Positions 7,205 through 13,578 of a stretch of DNA of 21,914 nt are shown here, piece after piece (position 1 is the first letter of the stretch; each line of letters begins with the position of its first letter). The stretch is from DATEOR01 sp036279015. GTDB taxonomy: Bacteria > Actinomycetota > Thermoleophilia > Gaiellales > Gaiellaceae. Where the stretch lies: assembly GCA_036279015.1 (NCBI GenBank), contig DASUJY010000083.1:1-21914 (forward strand). The letters are read 5' to 3'. Below the pieces are notes generated by a model. That model worked only from the letters and a program-made list of their open reading frames with translations, made no database searches and was not told where the DNA came from. The translations under genes were made by a program, and so were the position numbers.

Positions 7205-7951
7205 GTGTTCGAGCAGGAGATTCGTGTTGAGACCGAGGACGGCTTGATGACGGTCTTCGTCGCCCATCCCGACGGGGCGGGGCCGTATCCGCTCGCCGTC
7301 CTCTACATGGACGGGATCGGCTACCGGGAGCAGGTGAAGGAGAACGCTCGCCGCTTTGCGGCCGCCGGCTACTACTGCGCGGCGCCCGACCTCTTCTACC
7401 GCTCAGGCGAGGCGCTCAGCTTCGACATGCGCGAGCTGCGGTCGGAAGGGCACGCGGGCCCGCTCAGCGCGCGCTTGCGCGAGGTGATGGCCAAGGTCGA
7501 GCCGGACAAGGTCGTCGACGACACGCGCGCGATGTTCGCGGCGGTCGCGGGCGATCCGGCCGCGGCGTCGGGGCCGAAGGTGAGCGTCGGCTATTGCATG
7601 GGCGCCCGGATGGCACTCCACGCTGCGTCGCGGCTGCCGGACGAGTTCGTTGCAACGGCCGGCATCCATCCGAGCGCGCTCGCCACCGACGAGGACGACT
7701 CTCCTCATTACGATCTCCCGGACGTGCGCGGCGAGCTCTACTTCGCGTTCGCAGAACACGACCGCTCGGCCACGCCCGAGGTGGTCGAGCGCTTTCGCGC
7801 AGAGCTCGAGCGCGCCGGTGTTCGCGGCGTCGTCGAGCGACTGCCCGGCACGGAGCACGGCTTCGCGTTCGCGGACCTGCCGGTCTACGACCGGGAGGCG
7901 GCGGAGCACCACTTCGAGCGGACGCTCGACCTCTGGGCGCGGAACCTCTAG
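7205..7951 (+). CDS. Dienelactone hydrolase family protein
   Basis: A 248-residue cytoplasmic alpha/beta hydrolase of the dienelactone hydrolase family, which opens lactone or ester bonds. The triad is visible: the nucleophile Cys131 in VGYCMGAR (G-x-C-x-G instead of the usual serine elbow), Asp186 in AFAEHDRSAT and His218 in GTEHGF. The length and N-terminal strand pattern are typical. Translation starts at the GTG at 7205 with GGAAAGGA a few bases upstream. Only 15 bp separate it from the upstream exporter, so the two are probably co-transcribed; a hydrolase beside an efflux pump suggests combined degradation and export of a toxic compound. The 3' end overlaps the stop of the convergent zinc ribbon gene by 4 bp. 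True substrate unknown. Confidence 0.9.
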   Translation: MFEQEIRVETEDGLMTVFVAHPDGAGPYPLAVLYMDGIGYREQVKENARRFAAAGYYCAAPDLFYRSGEALSFDMRELRSEGHAGPLSARLREVMAKVEPDKVVDDTRAMFAAVAGDPAAASGPKVSVGYCMGARMALHAASRLPDEFVATAGIHPSALATDEDDSPHYDLPDVRGELYFAFAEHDRSATPEVVERFRAELERAGVRGVVERLPGTEHGFAFADLPVYDREAAEHHFERTLDLWARNL

Positions 7952-8118
7952 TCGCGCGGAGAGATCCGGCTCGGGAACTCGAGCTCCCGCACCGAGCACT
8001 GCGGGCAGTAGCTCACCGCCGTCTCGAGTGACTCCTGCTCGAGATCGAAGCGAAGGAGGGTTCGCCAGCCCGGCTCGAACCGGTCGGTCTCGGCGCCACA
8101 TGCGACGCAGCGGAGCAC
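7948..8118 (-). CDS. Small zinc ribbon protein (56 residues)
   Basis: A short minus-strand gene encoding a 56-residue protein with two CxxC knuckles, Cys4/Cys7 (RCVACGAE) and Cys38/Cys41 (YCPQCSVRE), 30 residues apart: a four-cysteine zinc ribbon. Between them lies a segment with aromatic residues (FEPGWRTLLRFDLE). The start is fixed: an in-frame TAG stands four codons upstream of the GTG at 8118. That TAG is part of a TAGCCT hexamer exactly 6 bases before the GTG, pointing to a leaderless transcript. Its stop overlaps that of the dienelactone hydrolase tail to tail. Function is unknown; zinc ribbons of this size bind nucleic acids or act as small structural or redox partners. Confidence 0.75.
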   Translation of the reverse strand: MLRCVACGAETDRFEPGWRTLLRFDLEQESLETAVSYCPQCSVRELEFPSRISPRD

Positions 8119-8124
8119 GGGCCG

Positions 8125-8130
8125 AGGCTA
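8125..8130 (-). promoter_or_regulatory. -10 hexamer of leaderless zinc ribbon promoter
   Basis: TAGCCT on the minus strand, then 6 bases, then the GTG at 8118. It also supplies the in-frame stop that excludes a longer protein. Confidence 0.55.
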
Positions 8131-8198
8131 GCGCGGAGAGGCCGGCCGAGCCAGAGCCGTCTTCGCTCGGAGCGACAATTTCCGCTCGACGAGTCTCG

Positions 8199-8241
8199 TT
8201 AAAACGCCAGATCCGGCGAACCCGAAGGTCTACCGGATCTG
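8199..8241 (-). terminator. Intrinsic terminator with UUCG loop
   Basis: On the minus strand, a perfect 9-bp stem CAGATCCGG/CCGGATCTG (8241-8233 and 8216-8208) is followed by an internal 3x3 loop, an ACC/GGT helix and a TTCG tetraloop. The outer stem is followed by GCG and TTTT (8204-8201). This is the only classical U-tract terminator I see in the window. It lies 50-92 bases past the stop of the small orphan gene and directly downstream of a promoter at 8250-8279. Confidence 0.75.
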
Positions 8242-8278
8242 ACACCGGCAATCTATCCGGTCGCCGGTCTCGGTGTCA
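8240..8278. repeat. Inverted repeat flanking the 8250-8279 promoter
   Basis: TGACACCG at 8240-8247 and CGGTGTCA at 8271-8278 form a perfect 8-bp dyad with arm centres 31 bp apart (three helical turns). One arm overlaps the -35 element and the other the predicted transcription start: a repressor-site geometry. Confidence 0.55.
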
Positions 8279-8279
8279 A
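8250..8279 (-). promoter_or_regulatory. Near-consensus sigma-70-type promoter
   Basis: Minus strand: a perfect -35 TTGACA (8279-8274), an 18-bp spacer and a -10 TAGATT (8255-8250). The predicted start is near 8243, just before the terminator hairpin. It is the only full consensus -35 noticed in the window and starts only 12 bp past the stop of the small orphan gene. The rest of the 172-bp gap between the two genes shows no other gene. Confidence 0.6.
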
Positions 8280-8290
8280 GCGGCGACCTC

Positions 8291-8503
8291 TCAGTCGACC
8301 AGCTCGGCGGCGACATCGGGGTGCATCGCCAGCCAGACACGCAGGTGGAGCTCGACCTCCCGCCGCTCCTGGTCGCGCTCGGGCGCGTCCGGCCGCTCGA
8401 CCTCGGCCATGCTGCCGCCCGCCGAGCGCGCGGAGAAGCCGGCGCGCCGGAAGCTCTCGCAGAGATCGTCCACGAGCGTGGGATCGGACAGTCGAATCAA
8501 CAT
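8291..8503 (-). CDS. Small orphan family protein, copy B (complete, 70 residues)
   Basis: A complete 70-residue homologue of the fragment at the left edge (about 28 of 62 aligned residues identical, no gaps). It begins MLIRLSDPTL and ends HPDVAAELVD. Shared positions include IRLSDP (3-8), Leu10, Asp13-Leu14, Pro38-Asp39-Ala40, Leu54-Arg55-Val56-Trp57 and His61-Pro62. The pattern suggests a strand, a helix (DLCESFRRAGF), a variable middle and a long C-terminal amphipathic helix with a conserved tryptophan. The ATG at 8503 is chosen because copy A begins at the same residue and both share GCGGCC immediately before it; the frame is open further upstream. It follows the ABC transporter genes on the same strand after 63 bp. 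Function unknown. Confidence 0.75.
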   Translation of the reverse strand: MLIRLSDPTLVDDLCESFRRAGFSARSAGGSMAEVERPDAPERDQERREVELHLRVWLAMHPDVAAELVD

Positions 8504-8566
8504 GGCCGCAGTGCTGCTGGTCACATCATCGGCACACGCCGCTCTTTCCACAACCTCGAACGAGGG

Positions 8567-9379
8567 TTAGTTGACGAGCTTGCGCTCCATCGCGAAGATC
8601 GCTAGCCGCCACATAAGGAGCCCGAAGGCGACGATCACGGCGAGGTGGTAGAGGTCCTCCCAGCCCGCGAACCCGAACACGGCGTCACGTACAAGCTGCA
8701 CGACGTGGTAAAGCGGGTTGAACTGCGCGAGCACCCGCGCCCAGTGCGGTAGGCCGTCGATTGGGAAGAAGGTACCGGCGACGAGGAAGAGCGGCGTGAT
8801 CACCGCGCTCACGATGTAGCTGAAGTTCTCGATCGACTTGGCGAAGCCCGCCGTCATGATCCCGAAGCAGGCCCACCCGTAGCCGGCAAGGAAGTTGATG
8901 AAGGGCACCACGAGCATGCCCCACGCGGGGTCGAGCCCGAAGATCATGGCGACGATGAGGGGCACGCAGCCGTAGACGCCTGCCCGAGTGGCGATCCACA
9001 CCGCCTCTGCCGTGACCAGCTCTTCGGTGTCCACGGGAGCCGCCAGGATGGCGTCATATGTGCGTTGAAAACTATATTTCACGAACGTGCCGAACATGGC
9101 CGGGAAGGCACTCGAGAAGAGGACGGCCGTCGCCACGGTCCCCGTCCCGACGAACTCGACGTAGTCGTACCCGCCGATCCGGCTCACGAGGGAGCCGAAG
9201 CCGAAGCCGAAGGCGAGCAGGTAGATGGTCGGCTCGACCGTGGACGAGAAGGTCGCCGAGCGCCAGTACGAGGAGAAGTTGACCACCTCGCGGACGAGGA
9301 CGCCCGTCAGCGCGGGCCGCTCGAGCCGCCCGATGCGCATCTTGGCGGAGGCCCTTGCAGCCTGGTTCCTGGCCACCAT
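8567..9379 (-). CDS. ABC-2 type transporter permease (NodJ/DrrB-like)
   Basis: A 270-residue integral membrane protein of the ABC-2 family, the membrane half of exporters for polyketide drugs, lipo-oligosaccharides or polysaccharides. It has a basic N-terminal cytoplasmic stretch, then about six hydrophobic segments: TIYLLAFGFGFGSLV near 51-65, one around 80-100, GCVPLIVAMIFGL, MLVVPFINFLAGYGWACFGI, the SYIVSAVITPLFLVAGTFFP segment and a final LAVIVAFGLLMWRLAIF. The conserved ABC-2 motif FxPxxxLPxWxxxxxxxNPLYHVVQLVRD is clear at about 207-235. Its start overlaps the stop of the ATPase gene by one base (TGATG), so subunits are made in step. Confidence 0.9.
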   Translation of the reverse strand: MVARNQAARASAKMRIGRLERPALTGVLVREVVNFSSYWRSATFSSTVEPTIYLLAFGFGFGSLVSRIGGYDYVEFVGTGTVATAVLFSSAFPAMFGTFVKYSFQRTYDAILAAPVDTEELVTAEAVWIATRAGVYGCVPLIVAMIFGLDPAWGMLVVPFINFLAGYGWACFGIMTAGFAKSIENFSYIVSAVITPLFLVAGTFFPIDGLPHWARVLAQFNPLYHVVQLVRDAVFGFAGWEDLYHLAVIVAFGLLMWRLAIFAMERKLVN

Positions 9380-10278
9380 CAGTCGATCTGCTCCCCGGTG
9401 AGGAGGACGAAGACGTCCTCGAGGTTGGCCGGGCGGCGCTCGCCTTGCGGGGCGCTGCCGTCGGCTCCGTCGATTCCGAGGACCGCGATGCTCGTTCCGG
9501 TGCGGCGGGTCGAGAAGCCGTCCGCGCGCGCAGCTGCCTCGGCCTCGGCGAGCTGGGAGGGAGACCCGTAGATCTCGACGGCGGTCCGGCCGGCGTGGTG
9601 CGCGATGAGCTCGCCGGGCGGCCCGGCGGCGACGGCGCGGCCGTGGGACATGATCAGGACGGTATCCGCCAGGCGCTCCGCCTCTTCGATGTAGTGCGTG
9701 GACATGAGGATCGTCGTCCCCTCGGCGCGGAGCGAGTCGATGAGCGCCCAGAGCTCCTGCCGCACCTGCGGGTCGAGGCCGACGGTGGGCTCGTCGAGGA
9801 GGACGAGTCGCGGCCGGTGCACGAGCGCGCGTGCGATCAGGAGCCTGCGGCGCATCCCGCCGGAGAGCTTGTCGACGCGTGAGTCGCGCCGGTCGGCGAG
9901 CTTCGCCATCGCGAGCGCGCGCTCGATGGCGTCGCGCCGCTCCCCGCGCGCGATGCGATAGAGGTGCGTGAAGACGAGGAGGTTCTGCTCGACCGTCAAC
10001 GTCACGTCAAGGTTGTCGAGCTGGGGCGCGACGCCGCACTGGGCGCGCGCCGCCTTCGACTCCTCCGGGAGCCGGTAGCCGAGCACCTCGAGCTCGCCCT
10101 CGTCCGCGATCGATTGCGCAGTGAGGAGGCGCATCGTCGTCGACTTGCCCGCGCCGTTCGGGCCGAGCAGCCCGACGCACGTGCCTTCGGGCACGTCGAG
10201 GTCGAGGCCGTCCACAGCCGTGATCGGCCCGTAGCGCTTGACGACTCCTCGGAGCCTGATCGCGAGCTCGGTGCTCAT
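9379..10278 (-). CDS. ABC transporter ATP-binding protein (NodI/DrrA-like)
   Basis: A 299-residue ATPase subunit that powers the adjacent ABC-2 permease. Walker A GPNGAGKST is at 39-47, the Q-loop glutamine at 86 (APQLDNLD), the signature LSGGM at 138-142, Walker B LVLLDEP at 158-164 and the H-loop His195 in STHY. The QLDNLDVTLTVEQNLLVFTHLY region is NodI-like, and the C-terminal extension (about 225-299) is typical of DrrA/NodI ATPases. The ATG at 10278 is chosen because the domain begins immediately there; the frame is open further upstream but overlaps the divergent AraC gene. A hexamer CATCCT precedes it by 7 bases. The AraC gene is divergent, with a gap of 55 bp, and is a candidate regulator. 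Confidence 0.92.
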   Translation of the reverse strand: MSTELAIRLRGVVKRYGPITAVDGLDLDVPEGTCVGLLGPNGAGKSTTMRLLTAQSIADEGELEVLGYRLPEESKAARAQCGVAPQLDNLDVTLTVEQNLLVFTHLYRIARGERRDAIERALAMAKLADRRDSRVDKLSGGMRRRLLIARALVHRPRLVLLDEPTVGLDPQVRQELWALIDSLRAEGTTILMSTHYIEEAERLADTVLIMSHGRAVAAGPPGELIAHHAGRTAVEIYGSPSQLAEAEAAARADGFSTRRTGTSIAVLGIDGADGSAPQGERRPANLEDVFVLLTGEQID

Positions 10279-10333
10279 GAGCACCAGGATGACATTTTGA
10301 ACTTCTGCCGCCGAGCAACGTCTGAATGCGTAA

Positions 10334-11251
10334 GTGCAGGCGCACACGATCAACCGGACCCTGTTCGAGAACGACCAGCTGCTCGTTGGGGAGTTCTGGT
10401 GCCCGCCGGAGAGCCGCTGCTGGCACGGCCTGAACAGCGTCTCCGCGGCGCCGCACGTGCTCTTCCCGCGGACGCCCGTCACGATCCGCCAGCTCGGTCG
10501 CGAGCCGGTCGTCTGCGACCGGAACCACGTCCTCTTCTTCAACCCCGGCCAGCGCTTCTTCCGCTCGCTGCGAAGCCGCGACGGCGACCGCTCCTACTAC
10601 GTCGAGCTGAGCCGCGAGCTCATGTTCCACCTGGGGCGAGGGCTGACGAGCTTCCCGTTCGCCTTCGGCCCGTGCGAGCCCGTCGTCTTTCTCCTCCAGC
10701 GGCTCGCCGTCCGCCACCTGCGCGAGCCGTCGCCGGACCCGCTACTCGTGGAGGAGGCGATCACCGAGGCGCTCGCCCGGGCGCTCGAGCGCGCGCACAC
10801 CTTCCACGACGTGCGCGGCAAGGGCCGGGAGGCGACCCGGGCGGCGCACCGCGAGATCGTCGACCAGACGAAGGAGCTCCTCGCCGCCCGCTTCCGCGAG
10901 CGGCTCACGATGGGAGAGATTGCGGAGGCGATCGGCGTCTCCCGCTTCCACCTGAGCAGGGTCTTCCGTACCTGCACCGGCTTCTCGCTGCACGGCTATC
11001 GCAACCAGCTGCGGCTCCGGGCCGCCCTCGAGCGGCTCGTCGACCCCGAGGCGGCCCTGCCCGCCCTCGCCGCCGAGCTCGGGTTCTCGAGCCACAGTCA
11101 TTTCACCGCCGCCTTCAGGGAGAGCTTCGGCGTCGCGCCGTCCTCGCTGCGCGGACGGGTCGGAAGGGCCTGTCTGCGAGAGACGCTCGTGCGCGTCGGC
11201 GCTAGCAGGATCGTGCCTCTTTCGGCCGCGTCCTCGGGCGACTCCGCCTGA
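10334..11251 (+). CDS. AraC family transcriptional regulator
   Basis: A 305-residue regulator. The N-terminal part (1-120) looks like a small beta-barrel sensor with FWCPPESRCWHG at 21-32 and YYVELSRELMFHL at 88-100. The C-terminal AraC DNA-binding domain has two helix-turn-helices: LTMGEIAEAIGVSRFHLSRV at 191-210 and LPALAAELGFSSHSHFTAAF at 242-261, followed by FRESFGVAPSSLRG. The two Cys and one His in the sensor motif could bind a metal or oxidant; this is only a guess. It starts at the GTG at 10334, with no Shine-Dalgarno; a TTGAAC (10297-10302) and a weak TCTGAA about 18 bases later could be its promoter. It is divergent from the ABC exporter and upstream of the binding-protein gene. Confidence 0.88.
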   Translation: MQAHTINRTLFENDQLLVGEFWCPPESRCWHGLNSVSAAPHVLFPRTPVTIRQLGREPVVCDRNHVLFFNPGQRFFRSLRSRDGDRSYYVELSRELMFHLGRGLTSFPFAFGPCEPVVFLLQRLAVRHLREPSPDPLLVEEAITEALARALERAHTFHDVRGKGREATRAAHREIVDQTKELLAARFRERLTMGEIAEAIGVSRFHLSRVFRTCTGFSLHGYRNQLRLRAALERLVDPEAALPALAAELGFSSHSHFTAAFRESFGVAPSSLRGRVGRACLRETLVRVGASRIVPLSAASSGDSA

Positions 11252-11359
11252 TTCCAGGCCGTTCCGGCCGACCGGGAGGCTCGCGCAACTTCCTGTCAGG
11301 CCGGGCAAACCCGATCCGCCTCCGGGCGTCGGAACGCGCGACGACACCAAGGAGGCAAC
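11252..11359. other. Intergenic region upstream of the binding-protein gene
   Basis: This 108-bp gap contains AGGAGG just before the GTG at 11360 but no hairpin with arms above 5 bp and no clear promoter hexamers. It presumably holds a weakly conserved promoter for the lipoprotein gene. Confidence 0.3.
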
Positions 11360-13018
11360 GTGACATCGAACAGACGGTTGGGTCTCTTACTCGCGGTCCT
11401 CGCGGCCGCGGTCCTCGCGGCCGCCGGCTGCGGGGGCGGCGGCTCGGAGCCGGCCGCCGATCAGCCGGGCACCGGCGGCTCGCCGACCGCCGAGCAGGTC
11501 ATCACGATCGGATGGGGGGCCGAGCCGCCGTCCCTCGATCCCGGCCTCGCGACGGACACCACGTCGTCCAACATCCTTCTGAACATCATGGATCCGCTCG
11601 TCATCCTGGGCGACGACCTCGAGCCCGTCCCCGGGCTGGCGGAGAGCTGGGACGTGAGCAAGGACGGGAAGACGGTCACGTTCCACCTGCGCGGCGACGG
11701 CAAGTGGACGAACGGCGACCCCGTCACCGCCGAGGACTTCGAATGGTCGTGGAAGCGGACGATCTCCCCCGACCTCGCCGCCGACTACGCGTACCAGTTC
11801 TACGGAATCGTCGGCGCGGCCGACTACAACGCATGCGAGAAGAACTGTGACGCGCTGCGCGACAAGGTCGGCGTCAAGGCCGTCGACGACCGCACGCTCG
11901 AGGTGCAGCTGACGAGCCCGCAGCCCTGGTTCGTGCAGCAGGTCAGCCACCACTCCTTCCTGGCCGTCCACCGGGCGACGGTCGAGCAGTTCGGCGACAA
12001 CTGGACCGAACCGCAGAACATCGTCACGGACGGTCCCTTCAAGCTCGAGTCGTGGGAGCACGACGCCACGATCGACCTCGTCAAGAACGACGACTGGCGG
12101 AACGCCGACGACGTCTCGCTCACGCGCGTGAACGGGAAGATCATCGTCGACGGCACCACGCGGGTGCAGGCCTTCGAAGCCGGCGAGGTCGACGCTCTCG
12201 ACGCGGGCGGGCTGCCTCCGGACGAGATCGCCCGTCTCAAGGAGACGCCCGAATACGAGTCGTACCCCGCGCTCGGGACGTACTACTACGGCTTCAACCT
12301 CGAGAACCTGCCCGACGTGCACGAGCGACGGGCGCTCTCCCTCGCGATCGACCGGCGGACGATCGTCGACCAGATCGCGCAGGCCGACCAGGTGCCCTCG
12401 ACCGGGTTCTCGCCCAAGGGGCTGCCGGGCTTCGACGCCTTCAACCCGAACTCGCCCTGGACTCCCGAGAGCGGCGACATCGACGCCGCGAAGGACGAGT
12501 TCTCGCAGGCCCAGAGCCCGAAGACGAACATCACGCTCTTCTTCAACGACTCGCCGGGCCACAAGGAGATCGCCACCGCCGTCCAGGCGCAGTGGCAGGG
12601 GCTCGGCATCACGACGACCCTCAAGCAGCAGGAGTGGGCGCAGTTCCTCGAGTTCCTCGGGCCTCCGCCCAACCAGGCGGTCGACGTCTACCGGAACGGC
12701 TGGATCGGCGACTACGTCGATGCCATCAACTTCCTGGAGCTCTGGACGTGCGACTCCGGCAACAACAACTCGAACTACTGCGACAAGGACTACGACGCCC
12801 TCCTCGAGCAGGCTCGGCAGACGCCTGACGACGAGGCGCGGTACCAGATCTACGCCCAGCTCGAAGAGAAGCTCCTGGGCCAGGACGGGGCGCTGCCGCT
12901 CACGCCGATCTACTGGTACACGTATCCCAACCTGGAGAAGCTCTCGATCAGGTCGAGCTTCTCGGTCAACCTCCTGAATCAGATCGACCTGACGAAGGTG
13001 GTCGTCAGGGAGCAATAG
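11360..13018 (+). CDS. Peptide/oligopeptide ABC transporter substrate-binding lipoprotein
   Basis: A 552-residue extracytoplasmic solute-binding protein of family 5 (OppA/DppA type). A lipoprotein signal peptide covers residues 1-23, with the lipobox AAGC and acylated Cys24, followed by a Gly-rich linker. The mature part has family signatures: SLDPGLATDTTSSNIL, the LAESWDVSKDGKTVTFHLR block, W-x-NGDPVTAEDFEWSWKR, and the C-terminal INFLELWTCDSGNN segment. It would capture peptides or similar solutes outside the membrane. Translation starts at a GTG with AAGGAGG upstream. No permease or ATPase gene follows, so it is an orphan that must use a system encoded elsewhere. A tandem 15-bp duplication lengthens the signal-peptide core. 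Two hairpins follow. Confidence 0.93.
   Translation: MTSNRRLGLLLAVLAAAVLAAAGCGGGGSEPAADQPGTGGSPTAEQVITIGWGAEPPSLDPGLATDTTSSNILLNIMDPLVILGDDLEPVPGLAESWDVSKDGKTVTFHLRGDGKWTNGDPVTAEDFEWSWKRTISPDLAADYAYQFYGIVGAADYNACEKNCDALRDKVGVKAVDDRTLEVQLTSPQPWFVQQVSHHSFLAVHRATVEQFGDNWTEPQNIVTDGPFKLESWEHDATIDLVKNDDWRNADDVSLTRVNGKIIVDGTTRVQAFEAGEVDALDAGGLPPDEIARLKETPEYESYPALGTYYYGFNLENLPDVHERRALSLAIDRRTIVDQIAQADQVPSTGFSPKGLPGFDAFNPNSPWTPESGDIDAAKDEFSQAQSPKTNITLFFNDSPGHKEIATAVQAQWQGLGITTTLKQQEWAQFLEFLGPPPNQAVDVYRNGWIGDYVDAINFLELWTCDSGNNNSNYCDKDYDALLEQARQTPDDEARYQIYAQLEEKLLGQDGALPLTPIYWYTYPNLEKLSIRSSFSVNLLNQIDLTKVVVREQ
11395..11424 (+). repeat. 15-bp perfect tandem duplication in the signal peptide
   Basis: GGTCCTCGCGGCCGC occurs twice head to tail (11395-11409 and 11410-11424), giving AVLAAAVLAAA in the hydrophobic core of the lipoprotein signal. 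It is in-frame and probably arose by slippage. Confidence 0.8.
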
Positions 13019-13042
13019 GGCAACTCCCCACCACCTGTCACC

Positions 13043-13075
13043 GGCGGGCGGGGCGCGTCCGGCGCCTCGCCCGCC
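13043..13075 (+). terminator. Terminator-like hairpin after the binding-protein gene
   Basis: A 14-bp stem with a single G-U pair (13043-13056 with 13062-13075) and a 5-base loop, 24 bases past the stop. It is almost pure G/C and no T-run follows. Confidence 0.6.
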
Positions 13076-13080
13076 CCCTC

Positions 13081-13119
13081 CACACGAGCCGCCCCGGAGC
13101 ACTTCGGGGCGGGCGTGTG
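13081..13119 (+). terminator. Second hairpin before the MmcQ/YjbR gene
   Basis: CACACG (13081-13086) and CCGCCCCG (13089-13096) pair with CGGGGCGG (13105-13112) and CGTGTG (13114-13119) around an 8-base loop: 14 bp in total with a small internal loop. It sits in tandem with the hairpin at 13043-13075 and ends where the next promoter hexamer begins. Confidence 0.5.
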
Positions 13120-13124
13120 ATACT
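13119..13124 (+). promoter_or_regulatory. -10-like hexamer of leaderless MmcQ/YjbR promoter
   Basis: GATACT, then 6 bases, then the ATG at 13131; this matches NANNNT-N6-RTG. No Shine-Dalgarno is present. Confidence 0.5.
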
Positions 13125-13130
13125 CGCCGC

Positions 13131-13538
13131 ATGGCGACGATGAGGGAGCTGGAGGAGGTCGCGCTCGCCCTGCCGCAGACCGCAAAGGAGACCTCGGCGG
13201 ACGGGCGGCCCTCCTACCTCGTCGGCGGGAAGCTCTTCTGCCGTCACCGAGAGCGGCGCAAGGACGCGGTCGACGAGCGCACCGGCGAGCGCCTCGACGA
13301 CGTCCTCATGTTCCGCGTCGAGGACCTCGGCGTGAAGGAGCTCCTCCTCGCCGACGAGCGCGGCATCTTCTTCACGACGCCGCACTTCGACGGGTACCCC
13401 GCGGTCCTGCTTCGGATCCCGGACCTCGAGCGGATCGACGTCGCCGAGCTGCGCGATCTCGTCGCCGAGGCGTGGTTGGCGCGGGCGCCGAAGCGCGTCG
13501 CGAATGCCTGGCTCGAGGCGAACCGGCTGCCGGACTGA
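13131..13538 (+). CDS. MmcQ/YjbR family protein
   Basis: A 135-residue protein of the MmcQ/YjbR (CyaY-like fold) family: small cytoplasmic proteins sometimes called DNA-binding, with no settled biochemical role. Typical features are the N-terminal helix ELEEVALALPQTAKETSADGRPSYLVGGKLFCRH, the central strands (LMFRVEDLGVKELLLADERGIFFTTPHFDGYPAVLLRI) and the C-terminal helix LVAEAWLARAPKRVANAWL. The length is normal for the family. Transcription is probably independent of the upstream gene because two hairpins and a leaderless promoter hexamer intervene. The following cyclase gene starts 40 bp downstream with its own hexamer. Confidence 0.85.
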   Translation: MATMRELEEVALALPQTAKETSADGRPSYLVGGKLFCRHRERRKDAVDERTGERLDDVLMFRVEDLGVKELLLADERGIFFTTPHFDGYPAVLLRIPDLERIDVAELRDLVAEAWLARAPKRVANAWLEANRLPD

Positions 13539-13566
13539 GTGCCGGGCGAGCTCTCGTCGTAGCGGT

Positions 13567-13572
13567 CACACT
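13567..13572 (+). promoter_or_regulatory. -10-like hexamer of leaderless cyclase promoter
   Basis: CACACT, then 6 bases, then the GTG at 13579. The same hexamer recurs before the response regulator gene. Confidence 0.5.
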
Positions 13573-13578
13573 GCCCTC

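Noticed and set aside
8199..8280. tRNA-like segment with GGTTCG in a stem-rich stretch
   Set aside because: The GGTTCG belongs to the terminator hairpin. There is no 7-bp acceptor stem, D arm or anticodon arm at proper distances on either strand.
8550..8566. Short CCTC/GAGG dyad just past the ABC permease stop
   Set aside because: Only 4-5 bp of stem with a 2-4-base loop and no T-run; not distinguishable from chance.
11387..13132. A 581-codon open frame on the minus strand, opposite the peptide-binding lipoprotein
   Set aside because: Very high GC leaves stop codons rare in antisense frames. The product is Arg/Asp/Val-rich with no domain, while the plus strand has clear family homology. The same applies to the long antisense frames at 260-1174, 3583-4698, 5165-6580, 13372-14694, 18396-19412 and 19465-20631.
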